A DNA stretch of 64,000 nt from Niastella sp. OAS944 (GTDB lineage: Bacteria > Bacteroidota > Bacteroidia > Chitinophagales > Chitinophagaceae), in the NCBI GenBank assembly GCA_024809215.1, contig JANUBW010000001.1:2212841-2276840 (forward strand), given 5' to 3'. How positions within the stretch are numbered: position 1 is the first letter of the stretch; every line of letters begins with the position of its first letter. Positions 1 to 8,661 of the stretch are shown in pieces. Under the pieces are notes generated by a model that did not search any database, had not been told where the DNA came from, and worked only from the letters and a program-made list of their open reading frames with translations. The position numbers were made by a program, and so were the translations under genes.

Positions 1-3000
1 TGAAAACTTATCAGCAGAAAAGTAATGCGCGGTATCTTTTTCCTAAAGACCACTATACTGTATTGGAAGATAACCAGAACCGGGTTTGGGTAAGTATGAA
101 AGGCGGCGGCTTTGGTTATTATGATTCTGTAACAGATAAAGTAGAATATTTTTACAATGAGCCCGGCGCCTCCAATCATTTGTTCTCAAACAATATTGGC
201 GTTTGGTATTACGACCCTGCTGGTTTGCTTTGGATCCGCACCGATGAACGCGGGGTAGAGAAAATAACTTTTCAACAGAATGCATTCGATCAGCAATTGC
301 TGGTACGCCCCGGCGAATTCCAGAGCGACAATGAAGTGCGCGGTATTTGGGAAGATCGCAAAAAGCGATTATGGTTGGGCACCAAAAGCGCCAAACTCTA
401 CATCCTGGAAAATGGTAAACCGGCCAATATTCAGTTTACCAATATGCCGGCGCAGGGGTTGGGATTGGTATATACCATTATGCAAGACAAAAGCGGCACA
501 GTATGGCTGGGCACAAAAACCCATGGGCTGTATAAAGCAGTGCCGTTGAATAAAGAAGAGACCAGGTACCAATTGTATAATTACATCACTAATGCCAATG
601 ACCCAACAAGCATCAGCAGCAACGAGATCTATGCATTGCTGGAAGATAAAGCCGGCCGCATTTGGGTAGGTAGTTTTGAAAACGGGTTGAACCTGGTGGT
701 GAACGAAGGCGATCGCGTAAGTTTTATCCACGACAGAAACGCCTTACGCGACATTCCAGCCAATATCTTCAGAAAGGTGCGCAATATAGCGGAAGACAAA
801 CAGGGTAATATTTGGGTGGCTACTACCGACGGATTGATCATCGTAAACCCCAATACCCCGAAGTTCACCTATGCTATGTATCAAAAGATTCCAGGCGATC
901 AGTACAGTTTGGGCAATAATGATATTCAATATATTTATCGCGACTCACGCAATACCATGTGGCTGGCCACATCGGGTGGCGGTTTGAACCAGGCGATAGG
1001 CGATGATCCCATGAAGGCTTTGAAATTCCAGGTGTATACTACACAGGATGGTTTGCCCAATGATTACCTGGTAAGTTGTGTGGAAGACAACGACCATAAT
1101 TTATGGATAGCTACACAAACCGGTTTGAGCAGGTTCGATATACAGCATAAAACTTTTCGTAATTACAATTCATATGATGGGGTGCCACCTTATGCCTTTT
1201 CAGAAGCGGCAGGGTTACGCGCCGCCAATGGACAGTTGGTATTCGGCACCCTCAAAGGTTACCTCACCTTCGACCCCAGGACCATTGTAACGCACCCGGT
1301 ACATGCGGAGATCGCCTTTACCAATTTGCAAATAAACAATGCCGATATTACTACTGGCAGAAATAACATACTGCCCTTTTCGGTAAACCATACGTCGAAG
1401 CTTACACTGGAACATAATCAGAATATTATTAGTATCGATTATGTAGTGCTCGACTATCGGTCGGGCGACAAGCAGTCGTATGCCTACCGCTTACAGGGTT
1501 TTGATACGGGCTGGCATTATAACCGCAGTGAGCGCCGGGCAACGTATACCAATTTGCCGCCGGGCGAGTATGTGTTTGAGGTGAAGACCATGAACCAGGA
1601 GTTGTATAGTAATGGTCCGGTTAAGAGTATGCACATCTCCATATTGCCGCCGTGGTGGAAAACCTGGTGGGCATATTTATTATATGTGCTGGTAACGGTT
1701 ATTATTTTAGAAATTGTACGCCGTGCTATTGTAACCAACTTACGTTTGCGCCACCGTATTGCAGTAGAAAAGAAACTGGCCGAGTTGAAGTTGAACTTCT
1801 TTACCAATGTATCGCACGAGTTACGAACACCACTTACGCTTATATTAAATCCTATTGAAGAAATAGGCAAACAGGAAAATCTTACACCGCAAAGCCGGAA
1901 ATATGTAGAAGTAGTACGGAAGAATGCGGAGCGCATGGCCCGGTTTGTAAACCAGTTGCTCGACTTACGCAAACTGCAAAGCGGTAAAGGCATCATACAT
2001 CCATCGAGGGTGGAAGTGGTTTCCTTTGTAAAAAGCATCGGCGAATACTTCTTAGAATTAGCACGCGAGAAAAAGATCGACTTCCAGGTAGTGAGCGAAA
2101 GCAAAGAAATAGAAGCCTGGCTGGATATAGACAAAATAGAAACCGTGATCTACAACCTGGTGGCGAATGCATTTAAATTTACGCCCAATGGAAAAGCCAT
2201 TCGGGTACGGGTGTCGCAATTGGCGCAACATAATAAGGTACAAATTGAGGTAAGCGATCAGGGCAAAGGAGTACCGCCAGAGATGCTGGATAAAATATTT
2301 GAATTGTTTTACGAAGAGAACATAACCGAAAGTAAACAAAAAGGTACGGGTATTGGCCTGGCCCTGTCGAAAGAAATGATCACGCTGCATGGGGGCACCA
2401 TTACCCCACGTAATAATGAAGATGGCGGATTAACGGTGACTGTTACGTTGGCAGTTGGCAAGGCACAGGCCGCCACTACTACTCCAGCCTTTTTACAACA
2501 TGCCGAGGCTACCGATGAAATACTGGTGAGCTATGAAACACCCCTTACAGAAGCTGTAGAAGCAAATGGCAATTTACCTCTGTTATTGGTTGTAGAAGAT
2601 AATGCCGATTTACAAGCCTTTCTCAAAACCCAACTCAATACACTTTATCGCGTTGAAACCGCCGACAATGGCGAAGAAGGATTGGCCAGGGCGCTTGAGC
2701 TACAACCCGATCTTGTGCTCAGTGATATCATGATGCCGAAGATGAATGGCATAGAGATGCTCGATAAACTAAAAAACAACCTGGTTACCAGCCATATTCC
2801 CGTAATATTATTGACCGCCAAAAGCGCCATCGAGAGTCAGATAGAAGGGCTCGACTATGGCGCCGATTATTATATTACCAAACCTTTCCGTCACGATTTT
2901 CTGGTAGCGGCTATCCGCAATTTGATCAGTCAGCGAAAGAAGGTATTGAACGCTTTACTCGAAGGAAAGAAAACCATTCAACTGGAACCCGGCGAAGTGA

Positions 3001-3341
3001 CCATCACTTCCCGCGATGAAGCGTTCCTGCAACAAATCGCTTCCATCGTTGAAGAAAAAATGGCCGATGTAGATTTCAATATCGATACCGTTGCCGAAAC
3101 GGTGGCCATGGGCCGCACCACATTTTATCGCAAGTTCAAAGGGCTAACCGGATTAGCGCCGGTAGAGTTTGTACGCGAGATGCGACTAAAGCGCGCAAAG
3201 CAATTGTTAGATGCGGGTACGGGAAATATTTCGGAGATCGCTTATTCAGTTGGGTTTAATAATGCGAAATATTTCAGTACGTGTTTTAAGGGGCAGTTTG
3301 GGGTAACGCCGAGTGAGTATGTGAAGCAGAAGGTGAAGTAG
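1..3341 (+). CDS. Hybrid two-component system sensor/response regulator (5' partial)
   Basis: Membrane sensor kinase fused to its own response regulator and DNA-binding output (HTCS), a class that in Bacteroidota controls polysaccharide utilisation loci. The open frame enters from the left window edge (codons from base 3), so a TTG at 63 is not the true start and part of the periplasmic sensor is missing. Numbering from base 63: repeated W-[LV]-G/A-T propeller motifs fill about residues 1-420, a Y_Y_Y-like beta domain about 440-530, one transmembrane segment about 535-555, then HisKA (SHELRTP, His at about 585), HATPase_c (N box NAFKFTP, G boxes DQGKG and GTGIGLAL), a receiver (VVEDNAD; phospho-Asp about 888 in SDIMMPKMNG) and a C-terminal AraC-type helix-turn-helix (about 985-1090). 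All catalytic residues look intact. Its target locus may lie left of the window; the beta-helix gene downstream is convergent. Very sure of the architecture. Confidence 0.96.
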   Translation, partial: KTYQQKSNARYLFPKDHYTVLEDNQNRVWVSMKGGGFGYYDSVTDKVEYFYNEPGASNHLFSNNIGVWYYDPAGLLWIRTDERGVEKITFQQNAFDQQLLVRPGEFQSDNEVRGIWEDRKKRLWLGTKSAKLYILENGKPANIQFTNMPAQGLGLVYTIMQDKSGTVWLGTKTHGLYKAVPLNKEETRYQLYNYITNANDPTSISSNEIYALLEDKAGRIWVGSFENGLNLVVNEGDRVSFIHDRNALRDIPANIFRKVRNIAEDKQGNIWVATTDGLIIVNPNTPKFTYAMYQKIPGDQYSLGNNDIQYIYRDSRNTMWLATSGGGLNQAIGDDPMKALKFQVYTTQDGLPNDYLVSCVEDNDHNLWIATQTGLSRFDIQHKTFRNYNSYDGVPPYAFSEAAGLRAANGQLVFGTLKGYLTFDPRTIVTHPVHAEIAFTNLQINNADITTGRNNILPFSVNHTSKLTLEHNQNIISIDYVVLDYRSGDKQSYAYRLQGFDTGWHYNRSERRATYTNLPPGEYVFEVKTMNQELYSNGPVKSMHISILPPWWKTWWAYLLYVLVTVIILEIVRRAIVTNLRLRHRIAVEKKLAELKLNFFTNVSHELRTPLTLILNPIEEIGKQENLTPQSRKYVEVVRKNAERMARFVNQLLDLRKLQSGKGIIHPSRVEVVSFVKSIGEYFLELAREKKIDFQVVSESKEIEAWLDIDKIETVIYNLVANAFKFTPNGKAIRVRVSQLAQHNKVQIEVSDQGKGVPPEMLDKIFELFYEENITESKQKGTGIGLALSKEMITLHGGTITPRNNEDGGLTVTVTLAVGKAQAATTTPAFLQHAEATDEILVSYETPLTEAVEANGNLPLLLVVEDNADLQAFLKTQLNTLYRVETADNGEEGLARALELQPDLVLSDIMMPKMNGIEMLDKLKNNLVTSHIPVILLTAKSAIESQIEGLDYGADYYITKPFRHDFLVAAIRNLISQRKKVLNALLEGKKTIQLEPGEVTITSRDEAFLQQIASIVEEKMADVDFNIDTVAETVAMGRTTFYRKFKGLTGLAPVEFVREMRLKRAKQLLDAGTGNISEIAYSVGFNNAKYFSTCFKGQFGVTPSEYVKQKVK

Positions 3342-3349
3342 GAAGCAGG

Positions 3350-3480
3350 TAAGAATTTTGAGATTTTTAGATTTAGAGATTTGGGGATTTAGGAATTTCG
3401 AGACTAATTATTAGGTTCAAGCCTAAAGAAATCTCAAAATCCCTAAATCTCAAAATCAGAAATTGTATTTTGTACTTCTT
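3350..3480. repeat. AT-rich inverted word repeat between convergent genes
   Basis: Iterated words of the agattt/gattta type on the left are mirrored as aaatct/taaatc words on the right, so the transcript of either strand can fold into a long imperfect hairpin. It lies exactly between the convergent hybrid kinase and beta-helix genes and probably serves as a bidirectional transcription end. Seen directly; the function is inferred. Confidence 0.55.
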
Positions 3481-3484
3481 ACTT

Positions 3485-5167
3485 CTATTTAATAAACGTG
3501 GTGCTTTGCGATTTACCGGTTTTGGGATCTACAAGCTTTACTGCGTAAGAGCCTTTAGGCAGTGCGCTCACGTTCAGCTTCACCTGACTACCTGCATCAC
3601 TTAATTTTTGCTTTTGCAGTATGGCGCCAGCCATATTCACTACCAGCACTTCTTTGTTAATGAAATTATCACCCGGTAATTTCAGGTATATATAATCCTG
3701 CGCCGGATTAGGCGAAACAGTGAGGGCGCCAGTTGTGAGACTGCGATCAATAACTTCACCACCGGTTGAAGCCACCGATACCCGGGCGGGCGTAAGACTT
3801 GAACTGCTTTCAGAAATACCTGCATCGGGAGCACCGCTGTAAGGAACATCTTTCCCCCAGAAGTCTTTTAAAATGCCGGTCCATTGACCCCAGTTAACAG
3901 CGGCAGAAGTGGGTCGCAGATCATAGTTCCAGGAAAGCGGATCGTCAGAATAACTATTGGCAAATACCTCTACGTCTTTAGGCAGGTTTTGTTCCGACCA
4001 TTCCGGTTCAAACCCAAGGCCGCCACCATTTAAATGAAAAACATTGCTTTGGTGAATCAATTGCGGCCCGTTAAAAGGTTTGTAAGTAGGATCGGTGATA
4101 TTGGAAGAAGTGTTTATCCAGAAGATGTTGTTCTTCATCGTAAGCACATTCGACACCCAGGGAGTACTCATAATGCCAATGAGATTCCTGACATCGGGCA
4201 GGCGCGGCGTTTTGTTTTCAACGACGTTATTATTATAGAACTGAAGATTACGCACATCAAGGGCATATATGCTGGTAGAGTTGATCCAGAATACGTGGCC
4301 GTTATTTACGAGCAGGTTATAGGCCACGAGGTTATTGAGTGCATGGCCGCCCCAGCCGCTGCCAAACTCCATAAAGCCGATGTTATCACTGGCGGTGTTG
4401 TATAATATTTTGTTATCAGAAACCTCGCCATACATTTCAATAGCGCCGCCATCGAGGTTATAATCGTAGCTGTTGCTCCAGCATTCCTGAATTCGATTGT
4501 GGCTGATGGTATTGTTAGAACCGCCTACTACAATGCCTACGGCGCCAAAATCGTCCCACATTTGCCAGGAGGTATTGATGATCATGCGCAGGTTGCGGAT
4601 ATCGCAATTGGTAACGGTGTTATAGCTACCACCATCTATGTTAACACCCGAACCTATCCGCGACATGCTACAATTCTTAATAGTGTTATTCCAACCTTTA
4701 TATATGTATACGCCATAACCCACATTCGCTGTTCCGCTACGGTCCCAGTCGCGGATGGTATAGTCGCTCATTTCAAATCCATCGATAACGATGTAGTTAC
4801 ATTGATTCAACCGGATGAATACGCGATTATAGATCTGCGGATCGGTAAAGTTCCAGGAACCGTATTTGAAGATGGGCGCAGCACCTTCACCGTAGGGCAT
4901 GAACGTAATAGGTGCGCCCTCCCGGCCACTACTATTAACAGATAGCGTACCCCAGTATTGTTGACCCCGTTTGAGATAAACGTTATCGCCCGGTTGAAAG
5001 AAATTCACAAATTGGGGAATGTCGTTAATGCCGTGCCATGGATCTTCGTATGTCCCAAGGTTTCTCCCTGGTGACGACGGGTCTACATAATAGTTAGTAG
5101 CAAAAGCAGTCACTGATGTTGCAACAAGAAGCAACAAAATGGGGAATTGTAGAATAGACAGTTTCAT
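3485..5167 (-). CDS. Secreted right-handed beta-helix protein with T9SS sorting domain
   Basis: Exported protein of about 560 residues. The chosen ATG (5167) opens directly into a signal peptide (MKLSILQF..ATSVTAFA); the frame could extend upstream but would bury the signal. The mature N-terminus (YYVDPSSPGRNLGTYEDPWHG) is the usual entry to parallel beta-helix folds of lyases and glycosidases, followed by many N-rich NN.I..N turns (for example TIKNCSMSRIGSGV, NTISHNRIQECW) up to about residue 400. The last ~75 residues (SPNPAQDYIYLKLPG ... GSYAVKLV) form a type A type IX secretion sorting domain, so the protein is probably secreted or surface-anchored through T9SS. Substrate unknown; polysaccharide lyase/hydrolase activity is a family-level guess, and no catalytic triad is assigned. 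Confidence 0.85.
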   Translation of the reverse strand: MKLSILQFPILLLLVATSVTAFATNYYVDPSSPGRNLGTYEDPWHGINDIPQFVNFFQPGDNVYLKRGQQYWGTLSVNSSGREGAPITFMPYGEGAAPIFKYGSWNFTDPQIYNRVFIRLNQCNYIVIDGFEMSDYTIRDWDRSGTANVGYGVYIYKGWNNTIKNCSMSRIGSGVNIDGGSYNTVTNCDIRNLRMIINTSWQMWDDFGAVGIVVGGSNNTISHNRIQECWSNSYDYNLDGGAIEMYGEVSDNKILYNTASDNIGFMEFGSGWGGHALNNLVAYNLLVNNGHVFWINSTSIYALDVRNLQFYNNNVVENKTPRLPDVRNLIGIMSTPWVSNVLTMKNNIFWINTSSNITDPTYKPFNGPQLIHQSNVFHLNGGGLGFEPEWSEQNLPKDVEVFANSYSDDPLSWNYDLRPTSAAVNWGQWTGILKDFWGKDVPYSGAPDAGISESSSSLTPARVSVASTGGEVIDRSLTTGALTVSPNPAQDYIYLKLPGDNFINKEVLVVNMAGAILQKQKLSDAGSQVKLNVSALPKGSYAVKLVDPKTGKSQSTTFIK

Positions 5168-5388
5168 AGATTTTTCAAAAAGTATTGAGATCGTAGCAAC
5201 CCGCAAAACTGTGCCAATCAACTCCTTGGAAGGTTACGAAATGCGGAAATACATAAAAGTACTTATTGCGTGGGAAGTTGGGCTAACGTGGGAGGATAGC
5301 CGGAGGGGGTTATGGGGTTATAAAAATTGTGCCAGGGGGTAAAGCAAAATTATTGATGGAACTGTCACACCAGATTATTACCGAAAAA

Positions 5389-6375
5389 TTAGTAAGGGAC
5401 TTTCTGAAGAGTTAAACCAGTCTTGTCATTATTATATTGCAATAAAGAAAGGTATTTATTTTCATATGTTTTTCTTCTTTTCAAATAATCAATAACTACC
5501 GGATCAAAAGATTTTGCAATTGCTGTAGTACGAATCATGTTATAATCCCCTTTTACTTTTTTCTTTAAAAACCAATCCTCATACTGTAATAGCTGACTTA
5601 ATCCCTTTTCATCAAATACATCTCTTTTAACTTCAATAATATTGTACGCGATAATTTGTTTTTGATTGATCGGATGGTTTGATATAAGTATCATATCAAT
5701 TTCTTTTTCGAAACTGGTTGGGATATAGCTTAGATAATCGGAGTAATCCCCAAATATCTCTTTAAATTTTCCATTTGCAAATGAAAATGAAAGTAAAGAC
5801 ATTAAAGTATACTCATATTTAGGATCATAAGTGCTCTTATCACAGTTTAATAAAGCATGTAAATTGGACTCCAAATATGGGTAAGGTTCGCGTATTTTCT
5901 TTGGATGAGAATATACAGGATTGAACTTCAAGTATAAATTAAGTAATTCATCGAACTCATGTTCAGAAATGGAAAACATGACATTGCTAGCAGGACTTGA
6001 GGGGCGCCTGAGGCTAAAAGTCCAAATTTTTCCATTATCGCGTAAATCATAAATATCACTTAATTTAATTGGTACTTCAAATGAATATTTCCAATTATCT
6101 ACACGTACCCGTAAAGGATATAGCTGTTCTTTTTCCGTTAGCTGCCAAACTTGTCGATTATCATGAAATGGCCCTTCAACAGCCCTAAATACTCCTCGCA
6201 GTTCCTTTTTACCAATTACATAGAACAAAATTAAATCATCGGGGCGGATACCGGCCATTCTTGATATTAAGCCATCCTGAATAGCGGGCTTTTCACTACT
6301 AGGAATAGCAGCAAGGCCTTTTCTTATGCAAACTTCATAATTTGTTTCGTCTACAACGAATATATGGACGGGCAT
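5389..6375 (-). CDS. EVE/PUA-like domain fused to PD-(D/E)XK-type nuclease domain (putative)
   Basis: 328-residue cytoplasmic protein, last gene of the long minus-strand restriction operon. The first ~150 residues (FVVDETNYEVCIRKGLAA; PDDLILFYVIGKKELRGVF; WKYSFEVPIKL) have the beta-rich layout of EVE/PUA-type modified-base readers. The C-terminal half carries a nuclease-like signature: EKEIDMILIS (Asp about 226), 20 residues later YNIIEVKRDV (E-x-K about 247-249), then a GLSQLLQYEDWF helix with Gln/Tyr, as in NucS/DUF91-like PD-(D/E)XK folds. A reader plus nuclease would suit modification-dependent DNA cleavage. It follows the preceding gene by 32 bp. The fold assignments are read from motifs only; the role in restriction is inferred from them and from position. 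Confidence 0.6.
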   Translation of the reverse strand: MPVHIFVVDETNYEVCIRKGLAAIPSSEKPAIQDGLISRMAGIRPDDLILFYVIGKKELRGVFRAVEGPFHDNRQVWQLTEKEQLYPLRVRVDNWKYSFEVPIKLSDIYDLRDNGKIWTFSLRRPSSPASNVMFSISEHEFDELLNLYLKFNPVYSHPKKIREPYPYLESNLHALLNCDKSTYDPKYEYTLMSLLSFSFANGKFKEIFGDYSDYLSYIPTSFEKEIDMILISNHPINQKQIIAYNIIEVKRDVFDEKGLSQLLQYEDWFLKKKVKGDYNMIRTTAIAKSFDPVVIDYLKRRKTYENKYLSLLQYNNDKTGLTLQKVPY

Positions 6376-6407
6376 TTAGTACTATTTATATTTTTTGTTC
6401 GCATTAC

Positions 6408-7076
6408 TTACCCCAGCACCACCATTTGACGGTTATCACAATCAAACCGCCCCACTTGCTTTAATTTATTGTTCTTACAATACAATTCATGGTCATTAAT
6501 CAACTCACCGTTTGTAAATAAACAATTAGAGGCTAAATCTATTAACTTATTAAACTTAAGATCGTCTATTCTTTTAGGCACTTGCATATCTCGTACACAT
6601 TGAGCAAATTCCCGAATTGTACTAATATCTAAAGTTGACTTACTAGACTTCTTATATTTCGCATCCATAATTAGGACTACATGAGACTCATCAGGATCGT
6701 CTGAATTAGGATTTTGGATAGATATATCGGCAGCAAATGTTGTTTGGGGAGATGAACTAATCTTTACAGACACACCCATACATAGCTCATACAGGATATC
6801 GCTCGATCTCTTGTCCTTTGTAATTACAAACTTCGCCCATTCAGATTTATTACCAGGTTTAAGAGGGAATTGATAACCTTTCTTTCCTGGACATAGCTTA
6901 ATATTATGGTGTACGTTTAAATCATATAAAATTTTAATTGCACAAAAAAACTCATAGATATAATCTACTTTGTCGTCAGGAACTCCATCAATAAAGCCAA
7001 ATACATTTCCTGAGCTCTCCCATTTCGTCAATTTTTCAATTGACTTCCGAAGTTGCCGGACTTTCGCAATAGCCAT
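6408..7076 (-). CDS. Small PD-(D/E)XK-like protein in restriction operon tail
   Basis: 222-residue soluble protein of unknown family. Visible core: FAADISIQNP (Asp about 116) followed by a hydrophobic strand VVLIMDAKYKK (D-A-K about 135-137), the spacing and chemistry of a PD-(D/E)XK nuclease site (compare McrC-like or Type IIG nuclease cores). The rest is mixed alpha/beta with Cys residues near the C-terminus (LYCKNNK, FDCDNRQ) but no clear zinc pattern. Its ATG lies 2 bp after the stop of the upstream EVE-like gene, so the two are surely cotranscribed and probably form a complex. Nuclease identity is tentative. Confidence 0.5.
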   Translation of the reverse strand: MAIAKVRQLRKSIEKLTKWESSGNVFGFIDGVPDDKVDYIYEFFCAIKILYDLNVHHNIKLCPGKKGYQFPLKPGNKSEWAKFVITKDKRSSDILYELCMGVSVKISSSPQTTFAADISIQNPNSDDPDESHVVLIMDAKYKKSSKSTLDISTIREFAQCVRDMQVPKRIDDLKFNKLIDLASNCLFTNGELINDHELYCKNNKLKQVGRFDCDNRQMVVLG

Positions 7077-7078
7077 AT

Positions 7079-7891
7079 TTAATCATTTAAGTCTATTGGC
7101 AATGGTTTATTTTTAAATAAGGTTTCAAATTTCGATTCATTGAAATCCGTATGCCTATCTTCTGGAATTGAAATATTTACTTGTTCTAAATATTCATTAA
7201 TCACTCTTACCTGAGAAAAAATGCTATCCTGACGGCTTCTCAAATTAGTAGTATTATAAAAAGCCATTGATTCAAGTACATCTCTGTTTTCAACGAATGT
7301 TTGCATTTGGGCATACGCTTCAGCTAATTGTTTAGCAGGCGTTATAATTGCGTACTGAAAATATTCGTTTAACAGGCTTAAAACTTCTCCATGAGTATAT
7401 CTGTTCTGCAATATATCGGGATCTCTTTCAACCAGAAGCTGACTAAAAGCTTTTCGATGGTCGAGATGCATAGCGTTTAACGCTGTTCCCATTATTGTTC
7501 TCGATAAAAATATTTGATCCTCTACTATGGCAAGAAACTCCAACTCCGTTAATTTATAATACCTTTTATTAAAAAATTTATACAAACGGCTTCCAAAATT
7601 TTTGATTCTTGGGAAACTAAAAACATAATCTTCAACCTCTTTCTCTTCTCCAAAGCTTCTAATAATTTGAAGTGTAATTGAAATAAAATGATACTCGAAG
7701 ATACCCGCATTTTTTCGCTGGCTAATTCGAGATATTTTATAAAGGTGGGTAAATAACCTCCTTCGAGAGTTAAATTCATAAAATATAACTTCATCGCCCA
7801 CCTGCCCTTTAAAATCTTGTTTTTGGTCCCACGAGGCTTGTACCTCTTCTCCTCGCAGATTAAATATGTCATTATTAAATAACCAATACAT
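7079..7891 (-). CDS. EVE/PUA-like N-terminal protein in restriction operon tail
   Basis: 270-residue cytoplasmic protein. The N-terminus (MYWLFNNDIFN ... FKGQVGDEVIFYEF ... LFTHLYKISRI) reads as an EVE/PUA-like beta-barrel similar in plan to the N-terminal part of the last operon gene; the C-terminal ~150 residues are predicted helical (LTELEFLAIVEDQIF; SLLNEYFQYAIITPAKQLAEAY) with no recognised catalytic motif. Stop codon 2 bp before the next ATG and 41 bp after the metallopeptidase gene. Together with the next two genes it makes a reader-nuclease-reader/nuclease trio. No experimentally known relative is recognised. Confidence 0.5.
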   Translation of the reverse strand: MYWLFNNDIFNLRGEEVQASWDQKQDFKGQVGDEVIFYEFNSRRRLFTHLYKISRISQRKNAGIFEYHFISITLQIIRSFGEEKEVEDYVFSFPRIKNFGSRLYKFFNKRYYKLTELEFLAIVEDQIFLSRTIMGTALNAMHLDHRKAFSQLLVERDPDILQNRYTHGEVLSLLNEYFQYAIITPAKQLAEAYAQMQTFVENRDVLESMAFYNTTNLRSRQDSIFSQVRVINEYLEQVNISIPEDRHTDFNESKFETLFKNKPLPIDLND

Positions 7892-7932
7892 AGGATTGTC
7901 ATTTCAAACTACTAAACATCAAAATACGCAAA

Positions 7933-8661
7933 TTATTCGAGTATCCTAACGATATGTAACCGGTTTTTTCTCTTTTCCCAATCCTCTATATAACGCCCTA
8001 GCATATTGTAAAACTTAGGCCCATGATGAAGGTATTTTAAATGACAAATTTCATGCACCAATACATAATCTATACACTGAATCGGCGCTTGTATAAGAGA
8101 CAGGTTTAATATTATATTCCCAGCTTCAGTACAACTACCCCAGCGCTTTTCCAACCGACGGATCATTAACTGATTAACAGCAATCTTTTCTCTTTTCAGA
8201 ATATAACTATACCGTTCGAATCGCTCCTGAAATATCTTTTTCGCTTCCAGCCTGTACCAATTTATTATTAAACTGGCAATGTTTTTCTGATTGGATTTGT
8301 TTTTTACAATAGCTTTTATATATCTACCATCCTTAATTATCTCTTCACCTAACCCTTCTAAAACTTTCAATCGATATTTCCTGCCCATGTAATGAAACGT
8401 TTCACCACTTACATACTCGATCTTTCGATGTAATAAAGTTGCTTCATACGATTCAAACTGTCGAATTTGCTTGCTGATCCATCCTGCTCTTTTGCCTACT
8501 TTTTCCAATACTTTCTCCAACGACGATTCGTATGGGGCGGTTATAGTTACCTGCTTATCGGGAGTTACTGCAATACTTAATGTTTTCTTATTTTTATACT
8601 CCAGTATAAAAGGAATGCGGGTGGTACCATATTCTATATATAATCCTTCGCTTCTCTTCAT
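7933..8661 (-). CDS. YgjP-like (SprT/M48-type) zinc metallopeptidase
   Basis: 242 residues, DUF45/YgjP family. Zinc site: YVLVHEICHLKYLHHGPKFY (HExxH about residue 203), preceded by the family hallmark RRLEKRWGSCTEAGNIILN; a C-terminal helix follows (GRYIEDWEKRKNRL). Start codon overlaps the hsdR stop by one base (TAATG), so translation is coupled. YgjP-family genes are recurrent passengers next to hsdR in type I restriction operons; proposed roles include processing or turnover of the restriction subunit, but this is not established. Family call is firm. Confidence 0.92.
   Translation of the reverse strand: MKRSEGLYIEYGTTRIPFILEYKNKKTLSIAVTPDKQVTITAPYESSLEKVLEKVGKRAGWISKQIRQFESYEATLLHRKIEYVSGETFHYMGRKYRLKVLEGLGEEIIKDGRYIKAIVKNKSNQKNIASLIINWYRLEAKKIFQERFERYSYILKREKIAVNQLMIRRLEKRWGSCTEAGNIILNLSLIQAPIQCIDYVLVHEICHLKYLHHGPKFYNMLGRYIEDWEKRKNRLHIVRILE

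Noticed and set aside
4034-4945. Two long plus-strand frames opposite the beta-helix gene
   Set aside because: Antisense shadows of a clear secreted protein with signal peptide and sorting domain.
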